Notes under the pieces: model-generated
The model's input: only the letters and a program-made list of their open reading frames with translations
Told to the model about the DNA's origin: nothing
Databases searched by the model: none
Part shown: positions 20,140-27,925 of the stretch, piece after piece
How the letters are laid out: each line of letters begins with the position of its first letter
Position numbering within the stretch: the first letter of the stretch is position 1
Position numbers and translations under genes: made by a program
NCBI GenBank assembly: GCA_016793465.1
Contig: JAEUJW010000009.1
Location: 1-64,000 of the forward strand
Direction: 5' to 3'
Source: Myxococcales bacterium
GTDB lineage: Bacteria > Myxococcota > Polyangia > Nannocystales > Nannocystaceae
Length of the DNA stretch: 64,000 nucleotides

Positions 20140-21612
20140 ATGGCTTTGCATGGGCAGGCGAAGGTCGCGGTGGCTCTCCTCTTCGCGGCGGGTTGTGCGG
20201 ACGGCGGGCGCGACGACGAGGGCACCATGGTGACGTTGCCGATGACCTCGGGGATGACGCCGGCGACGACGACGATGACGACGATGACGCTGCCGACGAC
20301 CATGATGGACCCGTCGACCAGCAGCGAGACCACCGACTCGCCGGTGACGGCGAGCGACCCGGACACGACGACCACGGGGGGCTGCCCGCCCGGCACGCTG
20401 GGCTGCCCGTGCCTGGCGCTCGAGGCGTGCAACGAGCCGCTGGTCTGCGACGAGGGGCTGTGCGCCGAGGCGACGATCACGACCGGGCCGGGCGACACCA
20501 CCGACGCGTCGACGAGCACGACCGACGACCTGACGACCGGGCCGGTCATGATGGTGTGCGACGACGGCGTCGCGGCGGCGGGCGAGCTGTGCTACGCGCC
20601 GGCCTCGCCGCTGGGCATGGGCGCGGGGCCGGTCGCCGTGGTGGTGGTCGACCTCAACAAGGACATGCACCTCGACATCGTCTCGGCCAACAACCAGTCG
20701 AACAACCTGACCATTCGGACAGGCAAGGGCGACGGGGCGTTCAACGCGCTGTCGGCCCTGGCGGCCGGCATGGGGCCGTACGCGCTGGCGACGCCCGACA
20801 TCAACAACGACACGGCGCCGGACCTGGTGGCCGCCAACAACGCGGGCGGCGACCTGACCATCTACCTCAACAACGGGGCGGGCATGTTGATCGGTCAGCC
20901 GGCGATCGCGGCGCAGGCCAACCCGCGCTCGCTGGCGGTCGCCAACGTCAACGGCGACACCTACGACGACGTGTTCGTGGCCAACTTCGGGGCCGACACG
21001 CTCGGGGTGTACATCGGCGACGGCCAGGGCTACCCGATGCCGGGCTCGGCCAGCACCGGCGACGCGCCGACGTGGGTGACGGTGGCCGACGTCAACAGCG
21101 ACGGCAAGTTCGACCTCGTCAGCGCGGCCAGCGCGGCGGGCACGCTCGGGGTGTCGCTCGGCAACGGGGTCGGCAACTTCGGGCCGCCGAGCTTCTCGGC
21201 GGTCGGCGGCAACCCGCACGCGCTCGCGGTCGCGGAGTTCGACGGCAAGCCCGGGCTCGACGCGGTCGTGAGCGTGCCGGACGCGGGCTCGGTGTACTTC
21301 CTGAAGGGCAAGGACGACGGCAGCTTCGCCGGCGCGATCCCCTACCCGTGCGGCCCCGACCCGCTGGGCCTCGTGGCCCGCGACATGAACGGCGACGGCG
21401 ACCTCGACGTCGTGGTCGCCAACCGCATGGCCGGCATGGTCAGCGTGCTCGCGGGCGACGGCGCCGGCGGGTTCGCGGCCCCGGTGTCCCTCATGGTCGG
21501 CATGAACCCGTACACCCTCGACGTCGGCGACTTCAACGAGGACGACGTGCCCGACATCGTCACCGCCAACAACGGCGACAGCACCGTCAGCGTGGTGCTG
21601 TCGCAGCCGTGA
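20140..21612 (+). CDS. FG-GAP/VCBS beta-propeller lipoprotein
   Basis: 490 residues. The lipobox A-A-G-C19 is followed by a Thr/Met/Asp-rich linker of about 110 residues and a Cys-rich segment (GCPPGTLGCPCLALEAC ... CDEGLC). From about residue 160 to the end come repeats of the FG-GAP/VCBS type, each with a calcium-like loop D-x-N/D-x-D-x-x-x-D (DLNKDMHLD, DINNDTAPD, NVNGDTYDD, DVNSDGKFD, DMNGDGDLD, DFNEDDVPD). This predicts a seven-bladed surface propeller. Such proteins bind Ca and often mediate adhesion or protein binding; the partner is unknown. The start ATG at 20140 opens a good signal peptide. Confidence 0.85.
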   Translation: MALHGQAKVAVALLFAAGCADGGRDDEGTMVTLPMTSGMTPATTTMTTMTLPTTMMDPSTSSETTDSPVTASDPDTTTTGGCPPGTLGCPCLALEACNEPLVCDEGLCAEATITTGPGDTTDASTSTTDDLTTGPVMMVCDDGVAAAGELCYAPASPLGMGAGPVAVVVVDLNKDMHLDIVSANNQSNNLTIRTGKGDGAFNALSALAAGMGPYALATPDINNDTAPDLVAANNAGGDLTIYLNNGAGMLIGQPAIAAQANPRSLAVANVNGDTYDDVFVANFGADTLGVYIGDGQGYPMPGSASTGDAPTWVTVADVNSDGKFDLVSAASAAGTLGVSLGNGVGNFGPPSFSAVGGNPHALAVAEFDGKPGLDAVVSVPDAGSVYFLKGKDDGSFAGAIPYPCGPDPLGLVARDMNGDGDLDVVVANRMAGMVSVLAGDGAGGFAAPVSLMVGMNPYTLDVGDFNEDDVPDIVTANNGDSTVSVVLSQP

Positions 21613-21624
21613 CGCCGGCGCCGG

Positions 21625-23115
21625 TCAGAACGGGCTCGGCAGGTCGGACAGGTCGACGCCAGGCAGGCCCATGCCCGGCAGGCCCGGCAGGCCGAGGCTC
21701 AGCTGCAGCACGCGGAAGCTCGCGGTCCGCCAGTTGGCGTTGTACTTCTCGTAGCGGGCGTACTTGGCGTGGTCGTCCTCGAACGGCCACTCGAGGTCGT
21801 GGTACTCGACGCCGCGCCGGCCGAGCGTGCCCTTGCCGTTGGCGAGGCCGGTGTTGTAGTAGAGCGTGGCCCAGAAGAACTGCACGTGCAGCGGCAGCTG
21901 GTCGGCGGGCATGGCCCACTTGCCCATGACGGCGGGGTCCTCGAGGTCCCTGGCGAAGAAGTGCTTGGCCTGGGTGTAGAGGGCGGCGACGGCGTAGAGC
22001 GCGAGCGGCAGCGGCAGGCGGTCGAAGGTCTTGAAGGCGTCGTCCTTCTCGTTGACGATGTGGGCGACGCCGCGGCCGACGGCGATCATCTCGCGCAGCT
22101 GGTCGAAGGTCAGCACGCGGATCGGGCCCTGGTCGGCCTCGTAGGCGCTGATGAAGCTGTCGATGCCGAGGTCCTCGTAGCCGGACAGGAGCAGCTTCTC
22201 CGGCGACATCTTGCCGGCGATCGCGTCCTTCAAGGTCTGCACGGCGCCCTCGCTGAGGAAGGTGCACACGAGCTCGGCGGCGTTGAGGGTGTACTTCGAA
22301 CCCGCGGGGATCTTGCCGTTGATCCAGTCGACCACCAGCGGCAAGAAGCCGCGCAGGGCGATCGAGATCGGCGAGAGGCCGGTCAGCAAGCCGACGTAGT
22401 CGCGGGCGTGCAGCGGCGGCTTCTTGGAGGTGTCGCCGTACTCCTCCTTCAATTTCTCCTGCAGGGTGTTCGAGTTGCCCGAGTCGCGCGGGAACTCGTA
22501 CGCCGGCACCTTGATGGTCGGACCGTCGGCGCGCCAGGTCTTGTCGCCGCTGGTCAGCACGTACGAGAGCTTGAATGTGTGCTCGTCGTACATCCACAGC
22601 TGGCGGGCGGGAGCCGGGTGGAACAGGTAGAGGCGGTGGTGCTGTTTGTTGGCCGGGGAGAGGATCAGGTCGACCGAGGCGACCATGCGGTCTTTTTTGA
22701 CGCCGGCGGGGCCGAGGATGTCGGGGTCGGCCAGCTCGGCCGGGGCGAACACGTAGCCGCCCCGCAGGCGCTCGGGCCTCGGCTTGTCGAGCTCGTGGTC
22801 CTTGCCGCCGGTCCGACGCACGAGCAGGTCCGGCGGCTGCTCGCGCTTGTACTCGACGACCTTGGCGGCCGGGTCGAACTTGATGTGCACGGGGCCGCAG
22901 AGGTGGGCCTCCTCGTCGAGCCAGGCGAGGCCCCACGGGGTCTCTTCCGCGGTCTTCGGCGCCGGCCCTTTTAAGTGGAACTGACACAGCTTGATCGGGC
23001 CGGGGCTCTTGTCGCAGTCCTGGAACACCTCGAGGGTGGCCTCCATCTGCTCCTCGACGTGGATCACGCCCTCGCTGCTGTCGATCTGGGTGAGGCCCCA
23101 CTTCGTGCCTGTCAT
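21625..23115 (-). CDS. Unrecognised 496-residue protein, operon partner of 23127-24116
   Basis: 496 residues, no signal peptide. It begins MTGTKWGLTQIDSSEGVIHV. The first half seems beta-rich and hydrophilic (HLKG, LFHPAPARQLWMYDEH), and the middle has a hydrophobic stretch (GLSPISIALRGFLPLVVDWI) that could be a membrane helix or core. The C-terminus ends with a Gly/Leu/Pro-rich segment (LGLPGLPGMGLPG). I do not recognise the family. It starts 11 bp after the stop of the upstream gene, so both are one operon. The partner carries a module common in secreted or injected bacterial proteins, so a role as an effector, toxin or spike accessory is possible but unproven. Several A/T-rich codon runs occur (HLKG at 22971). 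Confidence 0.6.
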   Translation of the reverse strand: MTGTKWGLTQIDSSEGVIHVEEQMEATLEVFQDCDKSPGPIKLCQFHLKGPAPKTAEETPWGLAWLDEEAHLCGPVHIKFDPAAKVVEYKREQPPDLLVRRTGGKDHELDKPRPERLRGGYVFAPAELADPDILGPAGVKKDRMVASVDLILSPANKQHHRLYLFHPAPARQLWMYDEHTFKLSYVLTSGDKTWRADGPTIKVPAYEFPRDSGNSNTLQEKLKEEYGDTSKKPPLHARDYVGLLTGLSPISIALRGFLPLVVDWINGKIPAGSKYTLNAAELVCTFLSEGAVQTLKDAIAGKMSPEKLLLSGYEDLGIDSFISAYEADQGPIRVLTFDQLREMIAVGRGVAHIVNEKDDAFKTFDRLPLPLALYAVAALYTQAKHFFARDLEDPAVMGKWAMPADQLPLHVQFFWATLYYNTGLANGKGTLGRRGVEYHDLEWPFEDDHAKYARYEKYNANWRTASFRVLQLSLGLPGLPGMGLPGVDLSDLPSPF

Positions 23116-23126
23116 GGTCGTCTCCC

Positions 23127-24116
23127 TCAGAGGGCGATGAGCGACGAGAGCGCGACGTCGCTGAACACGTGGTACGGCTCACCCTCGGCGCCGGGGTCGA
23201 CCTCGAGGGTGTAACGGTGGTCGCGCCACAGGTGCTCGTAGACGAGGTCGACCGAGTTGTCGCCCGGGACCTGGTCGTCTTTAATTGTCTTGACGATCTT
23301 TTGGGCGGCGCTGCCCCTGGCGGCGTGGAGGATGAACTGGTCGTCGCGGCTGGCGGTGTCGTCGGGGTTGATGGCCAGGCGCACGCGAATTTTTAAATTG
23401 AGCACGCGCAGCTCGTGGACCTCTTCGGTGGTGCGGGCGACGCCGACGACGAGGTCGGAGAGCGTGAAGCGCTCGCGGGCCTCGGCCCTGGTCGGGTTCG
23501 GGGCCTCCGACGGTGGGACGGCCCCGGGCGCGAGGTCGGGGTAGAGGATCTTGCACATGCCCCTGGGGATCGAGTCGACCTTCGCGGTGCCCAGCGAGTC
23601 GGTGTAGACCTCGCGACGCTCGCCGTCCGGCGCGACGACGACGCACCGCTGGTTGGCGATGCCGACGCCGTCGACGTCGAGCAGGCGGGCCTCGATCCAC
23701 GTCAGCTCGACCGCGCCGCCGTCGCCGCCGCCGCCGCCGTCGCCCTTGTCCCTGGCTGCGCCGCCGCCGCCCATGATCTGCTGGGCCATGCGCACGAACA
23801 CGAGGCGACGCTCGACCAGCGCGACGGCGAGGCAGGCGACGATGTCGTCGACGCCGCGCAGCGGGGCCCCGGGCACGAGGTCGGCGGCCAGGCGCCGCAG
23901 GACCGGTCGGTCGCGCGGGTCGGCGGCGATCGGCCCGAGGAAGGCCCGCGCCGCCGCGAGGTCCGGGAAGTCGCTGCGGTCGCCGTAGCGCGACAGACGC
24001 TCCGACTCGGCGAGCTCGACGAACAGCCCCTGGCTGAAAGAAGAATGGGCCAGCACGAAGATCGCAAGGTAACCGAGTCGACGCACGCGCCGCAACGGCG
24101 AGCGGCGCGCGTGCAC
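23127..24116 (-). CDS. Protein with Ig/SpaA-like module, possible secretion-spike accessory
   Basis: 329 residues from a GTG at 24116; an in-frame GTG at 24086 is an alternative that begins just before the hydrophobic segment LGYLAIFVLAH. Residues about 135-215 hold a module with the pattern T-W-I-E-x-x-L-x-D-x-x-G-x-x-I-x-N...PDG....D..G.A.V..IP.G.C.I.(Y/F)PDL, known to me from peptidoglycan-binding and type VI spike-associated proteins. The C-terminal part ends LVYEHLWRDHRYTLEVDPGAEG, also typical of that group. No tss or vgrG gene is in the window. A Gly/Asp-rich linker (GDGGGGGDGG) precedes the module. A perfect 18-bp palindrome lies 63-80 bp upstream. Function unknown. Confidence 0.6.
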   Translation of the reverse strand: MHARRSPLRRVRRLGYLAIFVLAHSSFSQGLFVELAESERLSRYGDRSDFPDLAAARAFLGPIAADPRDRPVLRRLAADLVPGAPLRGVDDIVACLAVALVERRLVFVRMAQQIMGGGGAARDKGDGGGGGDGGAVELTWIEARLLDVDGVGIANQRCVVVAPDGERREVYTDSLGTAKVDSIPRGMCKILYPDLAPGAVPPSEAPNPTRAEARERFTLSDLVVGVARTTEEVHELRVLNLKIRVRLAINPDDTASRDDQFILHAARGSAAQKIVKTIKDDQVPGDNSVDLVYEHLWRDHRYTLEVDPGAEGEPYHVFSDVALSSLIAL

Positions 24117-24178
24117 ACGGACGACGCGTCCGCGCGCACGAGCGGGTCGATCCGTGTGCTGTCGACCCCAACCTCGTG

Positions 24179-24196
24179 ACTCGTGCGCGCACGAGT
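24179..24196. promoter_or_regulatory. Perfect 18-bp palindrome, candidate operator
   Basis: ACTCGTGCGCGCACGAGT reads the same on both strands and lies 63-80 bp upstream of the GTG of the two-gene operon 21625-24116. A half-site-like GCGCACGAG is found again at about 24134. The spacing suits a dimeric regulator. The rest of the 199-bp gap shows nothing else I can support. Confidence 0.4.
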
Positions 24197-24315
24197 GCGC
24201 GGATCGGCGGGCCGCTCAGCCGACGTCGGTGCGCGCGTGCTCGCGGGAGCCTGAACTCGGGCTGTCGATCCGAGCCGCGTGGTCCGACGGTGCGGTGAGG
24301 CCGAGGCTGAAATTA

Positions 24316-26085
24316 TTAAAAGTGGGAGACGAGGAGGAGGCCGGAGGTGCGGGGGTCGGTGGCTTCGGCGGGCAGGCGGAGGGTGAAGGTGGAGCCCTCG
24401 CCGACGGCGCTGCGGACGGTGATGTCGCCGCCGAGCATGCGGGCGAAGTGGCGGGAGATGGCGAGGCCGAGGCCGGTGCCGCCGTACTTGCGGGTGGTCG
24501 AGCTGTCGGCCTGGGTGAAGGGGGCGAACAGGCGCTCGAGGGTCTCGGGGGCGATGCCGATGCCGGTGTCGAGCACCGAGAACTCGATCCAGCGGCGGGC
24601 GTCGGCGACGGCGAGGCGCACGGTCATCTCGACGCGGCCGTCGTGGGTGAACTTGCAGGCGTTCGACAGCAGGTTGGCGAGGATCTGGTGGACCTTGGTG
24701 CGATCGGTCTTGATCGTGCCGAGGTCGCGGGGCGAGCGGAGCTTCAGCGTGTTGCGGTTGCGCTCGGCGAGCGGGGCGACCGCGTTCATCACGCTGTTGA
24801 CGACCTCGGACACCGGGAAGACCTCGGGGCTGATCTCCATCTTGCCGGCCTCGATCTTCGAGAGGTCGAGGATGTCGCTGATGATCGTGAGCAGGTGGTC
24901 GGCGGCGCCGCGGATTTTGATCAGATCGGGGCCGGGGTGGGCGTCGTGGGCGTGGTCCTCGAGCAGGATCTCGCAGTAGCCGATGATGGCGTTGAGCGGG
25001 GTGCGCAGCTCGTGGCTCATGTTGGCCAGGAAGGCGCTTTTAATCTTGTTGGCGTCGAGGGCCTGGGTCTCGGCGAGGCGGCGGTCGCGGACCTCCTTCT
25101 CGAGCTTGCGGTTCGACTTGGTGAGGGCGATCGTCCGCTCCTCGACGCGGGCCTCGAGCTCCTCCTGGGCGTCGCGGAGCTTCTGCTCGACGCGCAGGCG
25201 CTCGTTGACCTCCCTCTCGATGCGCATGAAGGTGGCGCGCAGGTCGTCGCGGTCGTGGCCGGTGTGGCGGACGACGGCGACGGCGAGGCCGCCGACGAGG
25301 GCGACGGCGGCGGTGGCGACGAGCAGCGGGGCGCCCCACGCCCCGGCGAGCAGCAGGCCCGCGGCGGTGGCGGCGGTCAGCAGGGCGGTGGCGACGGCGC
25401 CCTGCCGCAGGTCGGGGAAGCCGAGCGGGACGACGCCGGCGATCGCCAGGCCGATGAGCCAGGTCGGGGCGGTCTGGCCGGTGACCGTCGGCAGCGCGAG
25501 GATCGCGGCGAGCGACCCGACCAGACGCACGAGCGCCGAGCCGCGGCCGCGCAGGGCCGGGACGATCGAGGGCAGGTGGTGCACGGCGGCGAGGCCGAGG
25601 CACACGGCGGCCGCCGACAGCGGGCGCTGCGACAGCGCCACCACCAGCAGCGAGGCCGGGCCGACGAACGCGGGGAAGGCCCGGTCGATGAAGCGGGCCT
25701 GCGCGACGGCCGGGTCGTTGAGCAGGAGGGTCGTCGGGCGCGCGGCGGGCACGCGCTCGACCGCGGCGGGCGAGCCGTAGTTGTGCGAGTCGCCGGGCAG
25801 GCTGGTCGACGAGCCGAGCGGGAGGCTGTGCGAGGCGTGCAGCTCGGGCGAGGCCGCGGCGGAGCGCGAGGCGGCCGGGGCGACGTCGACGGAGCCGGTG
25901 GACGACTGCGCGGCGGACGGCGCGGCCTCGCCGAAGCGGGCGGTCGGCGGGTCGTCGACGAACCGGGCGGTGGGGTCGTCGACGGAGGTCGCGTCGGCGG
26001 TGCGCGCGCGGTGTGGGGAGCTGGCGGACGCGGGGGGCTCGCCCTGGTCGGGCGGCGCGCTGGAGATGGCCTCGTTGTCCCGCAT
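24316..26085 (-). CDS. Membrane sensor histidine kinase
   Basis: 589 residues from the ATG at 26085 (a farther GTG/ATG extension to 26148 is possible). The first 120 residues are disordered and Ser/Ala/Asp-rich. About six membrane helices follow (roughly 130-265), then a coiled coil ([22 protein letters not shown] in parts), a HisKA domain with H358 in [14 protein letters not shown], and an HATPase_c domain with N-box [10 protein letters not shown]1 DTGIGI and G2 [10 protein letters not shown]. There is no receiver domain and no adjacent response regulator, so its partner is unknown (an NtrC-type regulator lies 27 kb away). It acts at the inner membrane, autophosphorylating on histidine. The stop lies in an A/T-rich patch. 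Confidence 0.9.
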   Translation of the reverse strand: MRDNEAISSAPPDQGEPPASASSPHRARTADATSVDDPTARFVDDPPTARFGEAAPSAAQSSTGSVDVAPAASRSAAASPELHASHSLPLGSSTSLPGDSHNYGSPAAVERVPAARPTTLLLNDPAVAQARFIDRAFPAFVGPASLLVVALSQRPLSAAAVCLGLAAVHHLPSIVPALRGRGSALVRLVGSLAAILALPTVTGQTAPTWLIGLAIAGVVPLGFPDLRQGAVATALLTAATAAGLLLAGAWGAPLLVATAAVALVGGLAVAVVRHTGHDRDDLRATFMRIEREVNERLRVEQKLRDAQEELEARVEERTIALTKSNRKLEKEVRDRRLAETQALDANKIKSAFLANMSHELRTPLNAIIGYCEILLEDHAHDAHPGPDLIKIRGAADHLLTIISDILDLSKIEAGKMEISPEVFPVSEVVNSVMNAVAPLAERNRNTLKLRSPRDLGTIKTDRTKVHQILANLLSNACKFTHDGRVEMTVRLAVADARRWIEFSVLDTGIGIAPETLERLFAPFTQADSSTTRKYGGTGLGLAISRHFARMLGGDITVRSAVGEGSTFTLRLPAEATDPRTSGLLLVSHF

Positions 26086-26184
26086 GCCCGCCGTGGCCAG
26101 CAGGATACTACTGGAGGGTCGGTCGGAGGGTCGGCGGGTGCGAGGCAATTGCGGCGCCGCGGCGCTGCGACGCGCGGGGGCTGG

Positions 26185-27282
26185 TCAGCCGCCGAGGCGG
26201 CGGAGCAACCATTCGGCGCCGAAGCGGTAGCCGCGGCGCTGCCACGCGCGGGCGAGCACGGCGCAGAGGGCGATCCAGGCGGCGATGATCAGCAGCGCGA
26301 CGGGCCAGTCGAAGGCCTGCCAGGCCCCGAGCGGGCGCGAGATCTCGCGGAACAGGACCACGTGCACGAGCAAGAGCGTGAGCGAGGCGCGTCCGAGGCA
26401 CACGAGGATGCCGGCGTCGCCGACGCCGCCGCTCGCCTGTTTCGAGCGCTCGACGTGCAGCGCGGCCAGCAGCATCAGGAGCACGCCCGCTTGCAGCAGC
26501 AGCACGATCCCCGGGCCTGCGGGGTAAAAGCTGGTGCGCACGCTGACGACGCGGGACCACGGGGCCGCGCGCAGGGGGGCGAGCGCGGGCACCTGGGCGG
26601 CGGCGAGGCCGAGGACCATGAGCGTGAAGCCGAGGGCGAGGCAGGCGCGGCACAGCCGGCCGATGCGCTCGGGGCGGTCGGCGACGAGCCAGCGGCCGAC
26701 GACCATGCCGGTGAGGAACAGGCCGAGCCAGGGGAGCACGGGGAACTGGCCCTCGACGAGGGCGAGGCGGAGCGCGCCGCCGGGTCGGCCGAGATCGCGC
26801 ATGAAGTCGTTGGTGGAGACGACGGGGGTGCGCAGCCAGTGCTGGGCGGCGACGGCGAGGCCGAGGCCGACGAATTGCAGGGCGAGCAGGGCGGCGGACG
26901 GCAGGCGGCGCCACAGCGGCGCGCTCGCGATCGCCAGGCCCATGAGGTGGAGGACGAACCAGCTGCCGAGCGAGAACCAGCTGGGGGTGAGCCAGTTGAG
27001 GAGGTAGCCGAAGGCGAGGATGACGAGGCCGCGGCGGACGAGGGTGGCGTCGACGCCGGACGGGCGCGAGGCGACGAGCAGCGAGGTGCCGACGCCGGCG
27101 AGGGTGATGAAGGTGGGCGCGGCGAGGCCGCCGAGGCCGTTGAGCGCCATGTAGAGCGGGGCCTGGGCGACGCCGGTGCGGGTGGGGTCCTGGACGTGCC
27201 ACAGCCAGACGCCGAGGTGCTGTTCCATCATGAGGACGACGGCGACGCCGCGCAGGGCGTCGAGGCTGAGCAGGCGGGGCAC
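26185..27282 (-). CDS. HGSNAT/DUF1624-type membrane acyltransferase
   Basis: 365 residues, GTG start at 27282. The N-terminus R-L-L-S-L-D-A-L-R-G-V-A-V-V-L-M is the typical opening of the heparan-alpha-glucosaminide N-acetyltransferase-like (DUF1624) and acyltransferase-3 groups. About ten hydrophobic helices follow, with the conserved AAPTFITLAGVGTSL in the second and third helices and a late LGRASLTLLLVHV segment. Such proteins transfer acetyl or other acyl groups across membranes to sugars or lipids; the acceptor is not predictable. Only 46 bp separate its start from that of the divergent NUDIX gene, so the two promoters overlap. Confidence 0.75.
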   Translation of the reverse strand: MPRLLSLDALRGVAVVLMMEQHLGVWLWHVQDPTRTGVAQAPLYMALNGLGGLAAPTFITLAGVGTSLLVASRPSGVDATLVRRGLVILAFGYLLNWLTPSWFSLGSWFVLHLMGLAIASAPLWRRLPSAALLALQFVGLGLAVAAQHWLRTPVVSTNDFMRDLGRPGGALRLALVEGQFPVLPWLGLFLTGMVVGRWLVADRPERIGRLCRACLALGFTLMVLGLAAAQVPALAPLRAAPWSRVVSVRTSFYPAGPGIVLLLQAGVLLMLLAALHVERSKQASGGVGDAGILVCLGRASLTLLLVHVVLFREISRPLGAWQAFDWPVALLIIAAWIALCAVLARAWQRRGYRFGAEWLLRRLGG

Positions 27283-27328
27283 CGCGAGAGGCTACCGCGA
27301 GCGCGCGGAGTGGGGCTACACTGACGTG

Positions 27329-27865
27329 ATGACGACGCGGGACGAGGCCTCGACGCTGGCGCAGGGACGTTTCCTCAGGCTGGTCCGCAAGGGCACGTGG
27401 GAGTACGCCGAGCGGATCAACGCCAAGGGGGCGGCGGCCATCGTGGCGGTCACCGACGCGGGCAAGCTGCTGCTGGTCGAGCAGCCGCGGCCGGCGCTCG
27501 GCAGGTCGGTGATCGAGCTGCCGGCCGGGCTGATCGGCGACGAGGAGGGGATGGAGGAGGAGGAGATGGAGGCGGCGGCCGGGCGAGAGCTGGTCGAAGA
27601 GACAGGTTACGAGGCGGCGAGGGTCGAGCTGGTGGCGGAGGGGCCGACGTCGCCGGGGCTGACCAGCGAGTGCATCGCCCTGGTGGTGGCGAGCGGGCTG
27701 CGCAAGGTCGGGGACGGCGGCGGGACCGAGTCGGAGGAGATCACGGTGCACGAGGTGCCGCTGGCCGAGGTGGAGGCGTTCCTGCGCGAGCAGTCGGATC
27801 GCGGCCGCGCGATCGACCTGAAGGTGTACGCCGGGCTGCACTTCGCGCGCGGGCGCCGGGCGTAG
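27329..27865 (+). CDS. NUDIX hydrolase, ADP-ribose pyrophosphatase-like
   Basis: 178 residues from the ATG at 27329. The N-terminal strand set (GRFLRLVRKGTWEYAERINAKG) and VEQPRPALG..VIELPAGLIGDEEG match the ADP-sugar pyrophosphatase subgroup. The NUDIX box ends R-E-L-V-E-E-T-G-Y with the upstream glutamate in the expected place, so the metal site looks intact. The box has a Glu-rich stretch (EGMEEEEMEAAA) in its loop. The E-T-G-Y segment uses the unusual codons ACA GGT. It probably hydrolyses ADP-ribose or a related nucleotide sugar in the cytosol. It is followed after 60 bp by the antiporter on the same strand. Confidence 0.88.
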   Translation: MTTRDEASTLAQGRFLRLVRKGTWEYAERINAKGAAAIVAVTDAGKLLLVEQPRPALGRSVIELPAGLIGDEEGMEEEEMEAAAGRELVEETGYEAARVELVAEGPTSPGLTSECIALVVASGLRKVGDGGGTESEEITVHEVPLAEVEAFLREQSDRGRAIDLKVYAGLHFARGRRA

Positions 27866-27925
27866 CCGGGCGGTCCGCGCGGCGGGCCACAGATCGGGGG
27901 CGCGAACCATGGCAGACTGGCGCCC

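Noticed and set aside
19929..20549. Upstream extension of the metal-transporter frame
   Set aside because: The extension is antisense to the linker of the VCBS lipoprotein, whose signal peptide and repeats are convincing; the transporter's ATG at 19928 opens a complete ZIP-like N-terminus.
21625..24116. Type VI secretion cluster
   Set aside because: No sheath, baseplate, ClpV or VgrG gene is in the window; only one module is reminiscent of spike-associated proteins.
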